This document shows positions 23,745 through 32,255 of a DNA stretch of 64,000 nucleotides, piece after piece. The number at the start of each line of letters is the position of its first letter. The first letter of the stretch is position 1. The notes beneath the pieces were generated by a model. The model was not told the origin of the DNA, ran no database searches, and worked only from the letters and a program-made list of their open reading frames with translations. The position numbers and the translations under genes were made by a program. The stretch is from Streptomyces platensis (GTDB lineage: Bacteria; Actinomycetota; Actinomycetes; Streptomycetales; Streptomycetaceae), in contig NZ_CP023691.1 of the NCBI RefSeq assembly GCF_008704855.1, forward strand, positions 5,580,001 to 5,644,000. Direction: 5' to 3'.

Positions 23745-24854
23745 TTACGGGAGGCCGTGGACGTGCGCGCCCACCTGGGTCGCGAAGGCGTTGCCGTTGG
23801 CCGCGTCCCAGTTGGTGGACCAGGTCATCGCGCCACGGAGGCCCGGGTAGGTCCTGGAGGGCTTGAAGGAGCCGCAGTTGCTGCCCCGGGTGAGGCAGTC
23901 CAGCGCGGCGTTGACGACGGACGGGGCCACGTAGCCGCCGCCGGCCGCCCGGGCCGAGGCCGGAACCCCGATGCCGACCTGGGACGGGTCGAGCCCGCCC
24001 TCCAGCTGGATACAGGCGAGCGCGGTCAGGAAGTCGACCGTGCCCTGGGCGTAGACCTTGCCGTCGCAGCCGTTCATCGAACCGCTGTTGTAGTACTGCA
24101 TATTGACCGCCGTCAGGAAGCCCTTGATCCCGAGCGCCGTCTTGAAGTACTCGTTCTGCGGTGACTGCATATCGATGGTCTGCGGGGCCATGGTGACCAC
24201 GACATCGCCGTGCCGGTCGTGCAGGGCCTTGAGCGCCTGTGTCATATAGGTCGCGTGGAGGCCGTTCTCCAGGTCGATGTCGACGCCGTCGAAGCCGTAG
24301 GTGTCCATCAGGCCGCTGACGGAGTCGGTGAAGTTCCGCGCGGAGGCGGCGTCGCTGACGGACACCGCGCCCCGCTCGCCGCCGACGGAGAGGATCACCG
24401 ACGTGCCGGCCGCCTGCTTCGCCTTGATATCTGCCTTGAATTCGTCGGTGGAGCCATACCCGACGGCCGGGTCGAGGCGGAAGGTGACCGCGCCGGGCTG
24501 CCCGGCCGCCTCGGCGAACGAGACCGCGATGATGTCGTAGGCGCCGTCGACGTCCTTGAGCTTCTGCACCGTGGCGCCGTTGTCAAAGTTCTGCCAGTAG
24601 CCGGTGACCGCGTGCCGGGGGACGGCTGCGGCGGTGGTGGCGGCCGCGGCGGAGCGAGCCGGGCGGTGTGTCCCGGCCGCCTGGGCGGTGCTCGCCCCGA
24701 CGAGGGCGGCCGTGGTCAGCACCGCGGCGGTGAGTCCGGCGAGCAGCCTCGCGGGCAGTCCGGTCGACGGTCCGTTCTCCGGCCCGGCATTCGGCCCGGT
24801 GTTCGGCCCGTTCCCCGGCCGGGTCTTCGGTCTTCCTGAGCGTGCGCGAACCAC
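23745..24854 (-). CDS. Secreted GH18 chitinase
   Basis: A 369-residue protein. The start is basic and Asn/Gly/Pro-rich, with a hydrophobic signal core near residues 35-60 ending AQA-AG. A GH18 TIM barrel follows: VTGYWQNFDN, SVILSVGG (the SxGG motif), GFDGVDIDLEN (DxxDxDxE with the catalytic Glu), VVVTMAPQT, AVNMQYYN and the closing AMTWSTNWD. No carbohydrate-binding module is attached. It should hydrolyse chitin outside the cell, feeding N-acetylglucosamine uptake. The promoter contains a perfect DasR-type site at 24930-24941, which predicts induction by chitin-derived sugars. Confidence 0.93.
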   Translation of the reverse strand: MVRARSGRPKTRPGNGPNTGPNAGPENGPSTGLPARLLAGLTAAVLTTAALVGASTAQAAGTHRPARSAAAATTAAAVPRHAVTGYWQNFDNGATVQKLKDVDGAYDIIAVSFAEAAGQPGAVTFRLDPAVGYGSTDEFKADIKAKQAAGTSVILSVGGERGAVSVSDAASARNFTDSVSGLMDTYGFDGVDIDLENGLHATYMTQALKALHDRHGDVVVTMAPQTIDMQSPQNEYFKTALGIKGFLTAVNMQYYNSGSMNGCDGKVYAQGTVDFLTALACIQLEGGLDPSQVGIGVPASARAAGGGYVAPSVVNAALDCLTRGSNCGSFKPSRTYPGLRGAMTWSTNWDAANGNAFATQVGAHVHGLP

Positions 24855-24929
24855 GACTGCCTCCGTGTGGGGGGAAGTTGGGGAGAGTGCGGATGCGTGT
24901 TCAGGGGCCCCTGGGTGTGCCGTACAACG

Positions 24930-24941
24930 TGGTCCAGACCA
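24930..24941. promoter_or_regulatory. DasR-responsive element (dre) in the chitinase promoter
   Basis: TGGTCCAGACCA is the palindromic core of the DasR/chitinase operator. On the chitinase strand it begins eight bases after TTGACA (24949-24954), so a bound repressor would cover the -35/-10 spacer. Confidence 0.75.
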
Positions 24942-24948
24942 ATCACTC

Positions 24949-24954
24949 TGTCAA
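24949..24954 (-). promoter_or_regulatory. Chitinase -35 hexamer TTGACA
   Basis: Consensus TTGACA on the minus strand, directly upstream of the dre. The -10 is less clear and would fall near 24920-24930. Confidence 0.55.
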
Positions 24955-25166
24955 GAGTCCGCGCGGAGACGGATGTTCCCGTGCGGGACGCTTGGCCGGT
25001 ATCCGCCATTTCCCTGCGGGGTGATGGTCATGACGAGTAGCCCAGAACGTGTTCTCTGGGACGTATCTCTGTGGATAAAGTGCTGAGCGAATGGCGCCGA
25101 TGGCGCAGAGCTGTGCCGATCCGCGGTCCCGGGACCCCCGGCGGCCGGAGGGAGTGGGGGAGCGAC

Positions 25167-26801
25167 GTGCCGACCGCGATTGCAGTCACCAGCCCTGACC
25201 TCGCGCTGCCGGCGACCGACCGGCAGACCCCCGCCGCCGTCGTCCTCCAGGCCCCGCATCTCCAGCCGCTGGACGACGCCCTGACGGAGACCAGCGCGGT
25301 GCTGGAACACCACGGCCACCTCGTCGCGCTCTACTCCTCGGTCTGTCCGCCGGAACACATCCGCCGGCTGCACACCCTGCGTGCCGTCCTGGAGAGCGAC
25401 CGGATCGCCATCGTGCCGCTGTCCCTGCCGCCGCTGGGGGTCGCCTTACTGGCCCGACAGCTGCGGCAGTTGTCGTTGTGCGACGTCAGCCCCGGGGTGC
25501 TGGCCAGCGCGGCCCGGCTGCTGGCCCACTACATTCACGCCGGCGCCCTGCTGGGCAGCGTCAGCGGCCTGGACCGGGTCGAGGTCGATCTGCGGGCCCA
25601 TATGAAGTCCTGGCTGCCCGGCGCGCACTTCGCGGTACTGGCTCACCCCCAGCCGCAGTTGCTGCACCTGGACCGGCACAGCACCGAGGCCGGACTGCCG
25701 GGTCCCCAGTTCGCCACCCAGCTCGCGGTCGCCCGCGGCCAGCTCGCCTCGGAGTGGGTCACCGGCGCGCTCGCCCCGGCCTGGCAGGTGCAGGGGGTGT
25801 ACGAGACCCGGCTGCCCGCCGAGTCCGCCCGGTGGTGGGGCACGCCGAAGCTGATCGAATTCGCGGCGGCCATACCGGATGTGTCGGTCCTCCATCAGCT
25901 GGTGGCCTCCGTACGCCGCGAGGAGTGCCGCTGGTGCGGCCTGGAACTCCTCGGTGACCGCTGTGCGTTCTGCGCGGCTCCGCTGGCGAGGGAACGGGCG
26001 ACGGGGGGTGGCGGCTCGGGCCAGGGGCCGGCGGCCATAGGCGGGACGGCATCCGGGCGGGTGGGGGGCGGGGCTGTGGCTCCGGCTCCGGCGGTGGCTC
26101 CTGGGGCCTCTTCTGCTGTCGCTCCGGCGTCTGGCGGCGCTCCGGCTCCGGCCGTTGCTCCGGCCTCGGCTGTCCCTTCGGCTTCGCCCGTTGCTCCGGT
26201 CTCGCCCCTTCCTCCGGCCGCGCCCGTTCCTCCGGGTTCGGGCGCCGCGTCGTCACCGGGCGCTGGGGCAGCGGCCGCGCCCGCACCGGCTCCCGGCCCT
26301 GCCGCACCGGCTCCCGGCCCGCCCGCACCGGCTCCCGCCCAGGACCGGCCCCAGCCCCGGGATCAGGCTGCCGCCCCGATGCCCGGCCCGATGCCCGCCC
26401 CGGCCCAGGCCCCGGCGCGGGAGGACCACGCGCTTTCGCCGCCGGCCCCGTCGGGCGGGCCCGGTGCACCTGCCGCACCCGCCGCACCGGGTGTGGTGGG
26501 CGTATGGGGCGGCCGCCCCGGCGGTCGTGCCGAACCCGGGCAACTGGACGTACGCGGGCCGGATCTCACGGCGGGTGGCCAGGCCGTACCGGGGAACCCG
26601 TACGGGTCCGGCCGTCCGGTGCCGGGCAACCCCTACGCGTCCGACACCCCCCGCGCGCCCGGCCAGTGGGATCTGCCCGGCCACCCCGACTTCGCCGGTC
26701 GCTCAGACTTCGCCGGTCACCCCGATTCCGTCGGTCAGCCGGATCTCTCCGGCCGCCCGGACGCCCCCGGCACCCCGCGGACGGTGGCCCGCGTGCGCTG
26801 A
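25167..26801 (+). CDS. Tad-locus protein with zinc ribbon and long Pro/Ala-rich tail, function unknown
   Basis: A 544-residue protein if read from GTG 25167 (GGGGGAG upstream). An in-frame GTG at 25071 would add 32 residues. Residues 1-250 form an uncharacterised, probably globular alpha/beta domain. A four-cysteine zinc ribbon follows, CRWCGLELLGDRCAFC (C254, C257, C266, C269). Residues 280-544 are a low-complexity Pro/Ala tail with GNPYGSG/GNPYASD repeats and a terminal run of GxPD-type repeats. I know no named family. It is the first gene of the Tad pilus locus, 132 bases before cpaB. L94 is encoded by TTA (25446-25448), so the tRNA bldA would gate its translation. A cytoplasmic adaptor or regulator role is only a guess. 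Confidence 0.75.
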   Translation: MPTAIAVTSPDLALPATDRQTPAAVVLQAPHLQPLDDALTETSAVLEHHGHLVALYSSVCPPEHIRRLHTLRAVLESDRIAIVPLSLPPLGVALLARQLRQLSLCDVSPGVLASAARLLAHYIHAGALLGSVSGLDRVEVDLRAHMKSWLPGAHFAVLAHPQPQLLHLDRHSTEAGLPGPQFATQLAVARGQLASEWVTGALAPAWQVQGVYETRLPAESARWWGTPKLIEFAAAIPDVSVLHQLVASVRREECRWCGLELLGDRCAFCAAPLARERATGGGGSGQGPAAIGGTASGRVGGGAVAPAPAVAPGASSAVAPASGGAPAPAVAPASAVPSASPVAPVSPLPPAAPVPPGSGAASSPGAGAAAAPAPAPGPAAPAPGPPAPAPAQDRPQPRDQAAAPMPGPMPAPAQAPAREDHALSPPAPSGGPGAPAAPAAPGVVGVWGGRPGGRAEPGQLDVRGPDLTAGGQAVPGNPYGSGRPVPGNPYASDTPRAPGQWDLPGHPDFAGRSDFAGHPDSVGQPDLSGRPDAPGTPRTVARVR

Positions 26802-26933
26802 GTCCGACCGGGCCGCCGTGGCCCCGCCCCTCCGGCCGGTCCCCTCGGCCGCCCGCCGGGTTCCTGCCCGGTGACTGCCCACCCCCGTCCCCCGCCCGCC
26901 CCTTCTCCCCGTCCCGATCGAGGTCCTTCCCCC

Positions 26934-27656
26934 ATGAACTCACGCCAGCGCCGCGGAGTGATCCTGCTGCTCCTGTCGGTTCTCTGTGCGGTCGGCGCGT
27001 TCGTCGGCGTGCTGTCGGTGATCAAGAACGTCGAGTCCAAGGTCGGTCCCGAGAAGACGGCGTACCGGCTGAAGAGCGATGTCGCGGCCTATAAAGAGCT
27101 GAATCCGGGGCAGTTCGAAAAGGTGCAGATGCCGCAGCGGTGGCTGCCGCCCACCGCCGTGACCGACCTGGACCAGGTCAGCGGCAAGATCGCGGTGACC
27201 CCGCTGAAGAAGGGGTCGCTGCTCCAGGACGACATGATCGTCGAGCGGCCCGCGCTGAAGGCCGGGCAGCAGGAGATCGCCATCATGATCGACGCCGCCA
27301 CCGGTGTGGCCGGCAAGATCAACCCCGGTGCCCGGGTGAACATCTACGCCACGTTCGAGGGCAAGCGCCCCGAGGACAAGCCGGTCTCCAAGGTCATCGT
27401 CGCGGGCGCCCAGGTCATCGACGTCGGCAAGCTGACGCCTCTGGAGGCCAAGGACCCGGGCGACACCACCACCGCCAACAGCCGGCAGGCCGGTGAGGCC
27501 GTCCCGATCACCTTCGCGCTGAACACGCCGGACGCCCAACGGGTCGCGTACGCCGAGTCCTTCGCCTCCCATGTACGGCTCGCCCTGCTCGCCCCCGGCA
27601 ACGAGAACGCCATACCGCCCGGCCAGCGCAGCTACACCCTCGACGGCGACAAGTGA
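26934..27656 (+). CDS. cpaB: Flp pilus assembly protein CpaB/RcpC (SAF domain)
   Basis: A 240-residue protein. One N-terminal transmembrane helix (residues 8-29) is followed by an external SAF domain (about 45-110; KKGSLLQDDMI is the typical SAF end) and an RcpC-like domain (IMIDAATGVAGKINPGARVNIYAT). CpaB/RcpC is a periplasmic or wall-side factor in Flp pilus biogenesis. In actinobacteria it probably sits on the outer face of the membrane. I chose ATG 26934 because homology and the membrane helix begin there. The next gene starts 13 bases after the stop. Confidence 0.85.
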   Translation: MNSRQRRGVILLLLSVLCAVGAFVGVLSVIKNVESKVGPEKTAYRLKSDVAAYKELNPGQFEKVQMPQRWLPPTAVTDLDQVSGKIAVTPLKKGSLLQDDMIVERPALKAGQQEIAIMIDAATGVAGKINPGARVNIYATFEGKRPEDKPVSKVIVAGAQVIDVGKLTPLEAKDPGDTTTANSRQAGEAVPITFALNTPDAQRVAYAESFASHVRLALLAPGNENAIPPGQRSYTLDGDK

Positions 27657-27669
27657 CCCGGAGCCTCAG

Positions 27670-29127
27670 GTGACCATCCGCATCCTCCCGGCCATCGGTG
27701 ACCCCGACGCCGCACGTGCCGTGTCCTCGCTGCTCCACCAGCTGCCGGACGCCGAACCCGCGCCCACGGTCGGGGACTCCGCCGCGCTGCTTCACGCGCT
27801 GGCCGGAGCCGCCGCGCAGGGGGCCGGCGCAGCGGCCGCGGGTGTCCCGTCCGCCGCGGGCCAGCCGTCCGCCGTGGAGGCGCTCCCCGAGGTCGTGCTC
27901 GTCCACGAGCGGATCGGGCCGACGCCGGCGCTGGAGCTGATCCGTGAGGTGGCGCTGCGCTTCCCCGCCGTCGGCGTCGTACTGATCACCACGGACGCCG
28001 GGCCCGCGCTGTTCTCCGCGGCGATGGACGCCGGGGCCCGGGGCATCGTCGGGATGCCGCTCGGCTACGACGAGCTGGCCGCCCGGGTGCAGGCCGCCGC
28101 GCAGTGGTCGGCGGGCGTCCGGGTCCACCTAGGGGGCAGCCCGGAGGCGGTTTCCGGCCCGGCCGGGACGCTGGTGACCGTGACGGGCGCCAAGGGCGGG
28201 GTAGGCACCACCGTCACCGCGGTGCAGCTGGCGCTGGCGGCGCGGACCGCGGGCCGCAGCGTCGCGCTGGTGGACCTGGATCTCCAGTCCGGTGACGTGG
28301 CCTCCTATCTGGACGTCCAGTTCCGCCGCTCGGTCGTCGATCTGGCGGGCATTCAGGACATCTCCGTACGGGTTCTCCAGGACGCCGTGCACGACCATCA
28401 CACCGGCCTCGGCCTGCTGCTGGCGCCCGAGGAGGGCGAACGCGGTGAGGAGGTCGACGACCGGGCGGCCCGGCAGATCATCGGCGCGCTGCGCTCCCGC
28501 TATGAAGTCGTGCTGGTCGACTGCGGCTCCCAGATGCAGTCCGCCAACGCCGCGGCCGTCGAACTCGCCGATCTGGCGCTGCTGGTGACCACCCCGGACG
28601 TGGTGGCCGTACGGGCCGCCAAGCGGCAGGTCCGGCTGTGGGACCGGCTCCAGATCCGTAAGGCGGAGGACACCACGACGGTGGTCAACCGCCTCACCCG
28701 GAACACCGAGATCCAGCCGCCGCTGGTCGCCAAGGCCACCGGCACCCAGGTCGCCCGGACCCATGTGCCGGCCGCCTTCAAGGAACTCCAGCCCTGTGTC
28801 GACGCGGGCCGGATGCAGGATCTGGACAGCCGGTCCACGGTCAAGCAGGCGCTGGGTGCGCTGGCCGGTGAACTCGGCCTGGTCGACTCGCCGTCCGTAC
28901 GGCAGGGCCGCGGCAGCCACCGGGCCCGCCCCACACTGACCGGGCGCAAGCGCAAGGCCATAACGCCGGGGGCGGCTCCCGCTTCCGGGGGAGTTCCGGG
29001 GCAGTCGTCGGGGTCGGCCTCCGGGGCGGGCCCCGGTCCCGGCCCCCGGTTCGGTGTGCGGCGGGGACCCGCGGCGGCGGCCGGCCCGGGGCCGTTCGAT
29101 CCGTCCGGCCCGTACGAGGAGGGCTGA
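27670..29127 (+). CDS. tadZ: TadZ/CpaE-like ParA-family ATPase
   Basis: A 485-residue protein starting at GTG 27670. Residues 70-150 look like a degenerate receiver domain (VVLVHE, VGVVLITTD, AGARGIVGMPLGYDEL), as in TadZ/CpaE. The ParA-type ATPase follows, with deviant Walker A GAKGGVGTT (173-181) and VALVDLDLQSGD. The tail after about residue 410 is Gly/Pro/Arg-rich and disordered. TadZ localises the pilus machine and binds the membrane and the motor. The gene is in a tight run with cpaB upstream and tadE genes downstream. Confidence 0.88.
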   Translation: MTIRILPAIGDPDAARAVSSLLHQLPDAEPAPTVGDSAALLHALAGAAAQGAGAAAAGVPSAAGQPSAVEALPEVVLVHERIGPTPALELIREVALRFPAVGVVLITTDAGPALFSAAMDAGARGIVGMPLGYDELAARVQAAAQWSAGVRVHLGGSPEAVSGPAGTLVTVTGAKGGVGTTVTAVQLALAARTAGRSVALVDLDLQSGDVASYLDVQFRRSVVDLAGIQDISVRVLQDAVHDHHTGLGLLLAPEEGERGEEVDDRAARQIIGALRSRYEVVLVDCGSQMQSANAAAVELADLALLVTTPDVVAVRAAKRQVRLWDRLQIRKAEDTTTVVNRLTRNTEIQPPLVAKATGTQVARTHVPAAFKELQPCVDAGRMQDLDSRSTVKQALGALAGELGLVDSPSVRQGRGSHRARPTLTGRKRKAITPGAAPASGGVPGQSSGSASGAGPGPGPRFGVRRGPAAAAGPGPFDPSGPYEEG

Positions 29128-29130
29128 GCG

Positions 29131-29514
29131 GTGCGGCGCCCGCTGGGCGGCGACGACCGGGGGCAGGTGGCCGTGGAATTCATGGGGCTGCTCCCGCTGA
29201 TCCTGCTGGTCCTCGCCCTGCTCTGGCAGTTGGTGCTGGTCGGGTACACCTACTCGCTCGCCGCGCACTCCGCCGACCGCGGCGCACGGGCCGCCACCGC
29301 CACCGAGGGCGGCGGCGAGGGCGCCTGCCGCGCCGCCGCCGAGGGCGAACTCCCCAGTTCCTGGCGCGCGGGCGCCTCGACCTCCTGCGGAACGGAGTCG
29401 GGCCTGTGGAAGGCCACCGTACGGATCGAGGTCCCGGTGCTCTTCCCCGGCGCCGGCAGCTATCCGTGGAAGGTCACCGGCTCGGCCGGCGCCGCGAAGG
29501 AGGCCACCGGATGA
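29131..29514 (+). CDS. tadE: TadE-family pseudopilin 1
   Basis: A 127-residue protein, start GTG 29131. It has a short positive leader ending DRG, then QVAVEF and a 20-residue hydrophobic helix. This matches the class III (Flp-type) prepilin peptidase site G|xxxxE(F/Y), where the +5 Glu is required. The rest is a small extracellular domain with two cysteines. TadE pseudopilins are processed minor components needed for pilus assembly. The stop overlaps the next start (ATGA). Confidence 0.85.
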   Translation: MRRPLGGDDRGQVAVEFMGLLPLILLVLALLWQLVLVGYTYSLAAHSADRGARAATATEGGGEGACRAAAEGELPSSWRAGASTSCGTESGLWKATVRIEVPVLFPGAGSYPWKVTGSAGAAKEATG

Positions 29515-29963
29515 GCGCCGTACGCCTTCCCGCCCGGTTCCGCGGTCACGGCCGCGACCGGGGCCAGGCCTCCATCGAATTCCTCGGCTTTCTGCCGATC
29601 CTGCTGGTCGTCGGGCTCGCCGTGGTCCAGCTCGGCCTGGCCGCCTACACCGTCCAGCAGGCCGGGACCGGAGCGCGCGCCGCGGCCCGCACCGCCTCGA
29701 TGGACGAGGCCGACCGGGAGACCGGCCCGCAGGCCGCCGGACGGGCCGCGATGAGCGGCTGGGTCGCCGACGACGCGACGATCTCGGTGGGCGGCGGGGG
29801 CGCCGAGGTCAGCGCGACGGTGCGGGTACCGATCCCCTCGGTCATCCCCGGCGTCGACAGCCTCGGTACGGCCAGCCGCACCGCCACCATGCCCCGCCCG
29901 CAGGAACCCGGCGCGCTGGGCCCGCGCGCCGCGGACACGTACGAAGGAGCGCCCCCGCGATGA
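29511..29963 (+). CDS. TadE/TadF-family pseudopilin 2
   Basis: A 150-residue protein coupled to the preceding gene by ATGA and to tadA downstream by another ATGA. The leader RGHGRDRG is followed by QASIEF and a hydrophobic helix, again a class III prepilin peptidase site. The exposed part has no cysteines and a Pro-rich end. It is paralogous to pseudopilin 1 and may play the TadF role. Confidence 0.85.
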   Translation: MSAVRLPARFRGHGRDRGQASIEFLGFLPILLVVGLAVVQLGLAAYTVQQAGTGARAAARTASMDEADRETGPQAAGRAAMSGWVADDATISVGGGGAEVSATVRVPIPSVIPGVDSLGTASRTATMPRPQEPGALGPRAADTYEGAPPR

Positions 29964-31300
29964 GTCTGAAAGCCCGGATCGTCGCACCCGAACCGGCCGG
30001 TGAGGCGCGCGAGGACAGCCATCTGGTCGCCGTCTACCGCGCCAAGCTGCTCGAAGAGATCGACCTCGCCGAGATGTCCTCGCTGGCCGCGGTCGAGCGC
30101 CGCTCACGGCTGGAGCGGGTGCTCGGCCACATCATCAGCCGTGAGGGCCCGGTGCTCTCCACCGCCGAACGCGCCCAGCTCATCCGCCGGGTGGTGGACG
30201 AGGCGCTGGGCCTCGGGGTGCTGGAGCCGCTGCTGGAGGACGCCTCGATCACCGAGATCATGGTCAACGGCCCGGACCAGGTGTACGTCGAGCGGGCCGG
30301 CCGGGTCGAGCTGCTGCCCGTCCGCTTCGCCTCGCACGAGCAGCTGATGCAGACCATCGAACGGATCGTCTCCACCGTCAACCGCCGGGTCGACGAGTCC
30401 AATCCGATGGTCGACGCCCGGCTGCCGTCCGGCGAACGCGTCAATGTCATCATCCCGCCGCTCGCGCTGAACGGCGCCACCCTCACCATCCGCCGCTTCC
30501 CCCGCGCCTACACCCTCGCCGAACTCATCGGCATGGGCACCCTCGACGAGCAGATGCTGATGCTGCTGGCGGGGCTGGTGCGGGCCAAGTTCAATGTGGT
30601 GGTCTCCGGCGCCACGGGTGCGGGCAAGACCACCCTCCTCAACGCGCTGTCCGGGCTGATCCCGGACGGCGAGCGGATCATCACCGTCGAGGACGCCGCC
30701 GAACTCCAGCTCCAGCAGAGCCATGTCATCCGGCTGGAGTCCCGGCCGCCCAACGTCGAGGGCAAGGGCCGGATCACCATCCGCGACCTGGTCCGCAACT
30801 CCCTGCGGATGCGCCCCGACCGCATCATCGTCGGCGAGGTGCGCGGCGGCGAGACCCTCGACATGCTCCAGGCGATGTCGACCGGCCACGACGGCTCGCT
30901 GGCCACCGTGCACGCCAACAGCGCCGAGGACGCCCTGATGCGGCTCCAGACCCTGGCGTCCATGTCCGACGTCAAGATCCCCTTCGAGGCGCTGCGGGAC
31001 CAGATCAACAGCGCCGTCGACTGCCTCGTCCAGCTCACCCGGCACGCCGACGGCTCCCGCCGGATCAGCGAGATCGCCATCCTCGACTCACGCGGCCACG
31101 AGGACTACCGGATCGCCACGGTCTGCCGCTTCGACGCCGAACCGATGGGCGCCGACCGCATCGTGCACGGCCAATTCCGCTACTTCCCGCTGCCGCGCCG
31201 GGTCGCCGAACGCCTCTTCATGGCCAGCGAGCCCACCCCGCCCGCCTTCGGCGTCGCCACCCACGACGCCCAACTCGCCACCCGGAAGGCCCACTCATGA
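29960..31300 (+). CDS. tadA: TadA/CpaF secretion ATPase of the Flp pilus
   Basis: A 446-residue type II/IV secretion ATPase. The N-terminal domain contains EIMVNGPDQVYVER (CpaF N1D2). Walker A is GATGAGKTT (217-225), the Asp box is ITVEDAAELQL, Walker B lies in DRIIVGEVRGGE, and the His box in LATVHANSAEDAL. It is the hexameric motor that powers extrusion of the Flp pilin. The start overlaps the upstream stop and the end overlaps tadB (ATGA at 31297), so the pilus genes are translationally coupled. Confidence 0.95.
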   Translation: MSLKARIVAPEPAGEAREDSHLVAVYRAKLLEEIDLAEMSSLAAVERRSRLERVLGHIISREGPVLSTAERAQLIRRVVDEALGLGVLEPLLEDASITEIMVNGPDQVYVERAGRVELLPVRFASHEQLMQTIERIVSTVNRRVDESNPMVDARLPSGERVNVIIPPLALNGATLTIRRFPRAYTLAELIGMGTLDEQMLMLLAGLVRAKFNVVVSGATGAGKTTLLNALSGLIPDGERIITVEDAAELQLQQSHVIRLESRPPNVEGKGRITIRDLVRNSLRMRPDRIIVGEVRGGETLDMLQAMSTGHDGSLATVHANSAEDALMRLQTLASMSDVKIPFEALRDQINSAVDCLVQLTRHADGSRRISEIAILDSRGHEDYRIATVCRFDAEPMGADRIVHGQFRYFPLPRRVAERLFMASEPTPPAFGVATHDAQLATRKAHS

Positions 31301-32241
31301 CCGGCGGGAACGACCTCGCCCTGCTCGCCATCGGCGCCACACTGCTGTGCGGGCTGCTCGCGATCGCCGGCGCCCGGACGTACGCGGCCGGGCGCGCCCA
31401 GCGGCAGGCCATCGTCGACCGGCTGGCCGACGAGCGCGGACTGCCGGTGACCGGGCGGCGCCGCTTCCCGTCCGTCGACCGGGCGCTGCGCGGCACCCGC
31501 TTCGGCCGCCGCCTCGAACTGCGGCTGACCGCCACCGGCCTGGACGTCACCCCCGGCGAGTTCGTCGTCTACATGCTCGGCACGGTCCTCGCGCTGTGGC
31601 TGGTCGCCCAGGCCACCCTCGCCCCCTTCTTCGGCCCGATCGCCGCGCTGGTCGCCATCTGGGCGGCGTTCGCCTTCCTCAACTGGCAGCGGCAGAAGCG
31701 CATCGAGAAGTTCATCAACCAGCTGCCCGAACTCTCCCGGATCCTCGCCAACGCCACCCAGGCGGGGCTCGCGCTGCGGACGGCGTTGGGCATGGCGGCC
31801 GAGGAACTGGAGGCCCCGGCCGGTGAGGAACTGGCCAAGGTCTCCGACAAGCTCTCCGTCGGCCACTCCATCGATGAGGCGCTCGGCGAGCTCGCCGAAC
31901 GCCTGCCGTCCCGGGAACTCGTCGTGCTCGTCACCACGCTGGTGCTGGCCAACCGCGCCGGCGGCACCGTCGTCGGCTCGCTGCGCAACCTCACCAAGAC
32001 CCTGGAGGAGCGCAAGGAGACCCGCCGGGAGGTCCGCACCCAGCTCTCCCAGGTGGTGGTCACCGCCTATGTCGTCCCGCTGCTCGGTATCGGCACCCTG
32101 CTGCTGATGAACCGGATCGCCCCGGGCGCCATCGACCGGATGACCTCCTCCTTCCTCGGCCAGCTCGCGGTCGTGGTGGCCTTCGCCCTCTACGGGCTCG
32201 GGTTCTTCCTCATCCGCCGCCTCTCCAAGATCGACGTCTAG
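31297..32241 (+). CDS. tadB: TadB-like inner-membrane platform protein (GspF domain)
   Basis: A 314-residue protein with an N-terminal membrane helix, two central helices around residues 85-130, a cytoplasmic GspF/T2SSF domain (INQLPELSRILANATQAGLALRTAL, then VLANRAGGTVVGSLRNL) and two C-terminal helices. TadB and TadC form the membrane platform on which TadA acts. It is ATGA-coupled to tadA. Confidence 0.88.
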   Translation: MTGGNDLALLAIGATLLCGLLAIAGARTYAAGRAQRQAIVDRLADERGLPVTGRRRFPSVDRALRGTRFGRRLELRLTATGLDVTPGEFVVYMLGTVLALWLVAQATLAPFFGPIAALVAIWAAFAFLNWQRQKRIEKFINQLPELSRILANATQAGLALRTALGMAAEELEAPAGEELAKVSDKLSVGHSIDEALGELAERLPSRELVVLVTTLVLANRAGGTVVGSLRNLTKTLEERKETRREVRTQLSQVVVTAYVVPLLGIGTLLLMNRIAPGAIDRMTSSFLGQLAVVVAFALYGLGFFLIRRLSKIDV

Positions 32242-32255
32242 GTATCGGTATCGCC

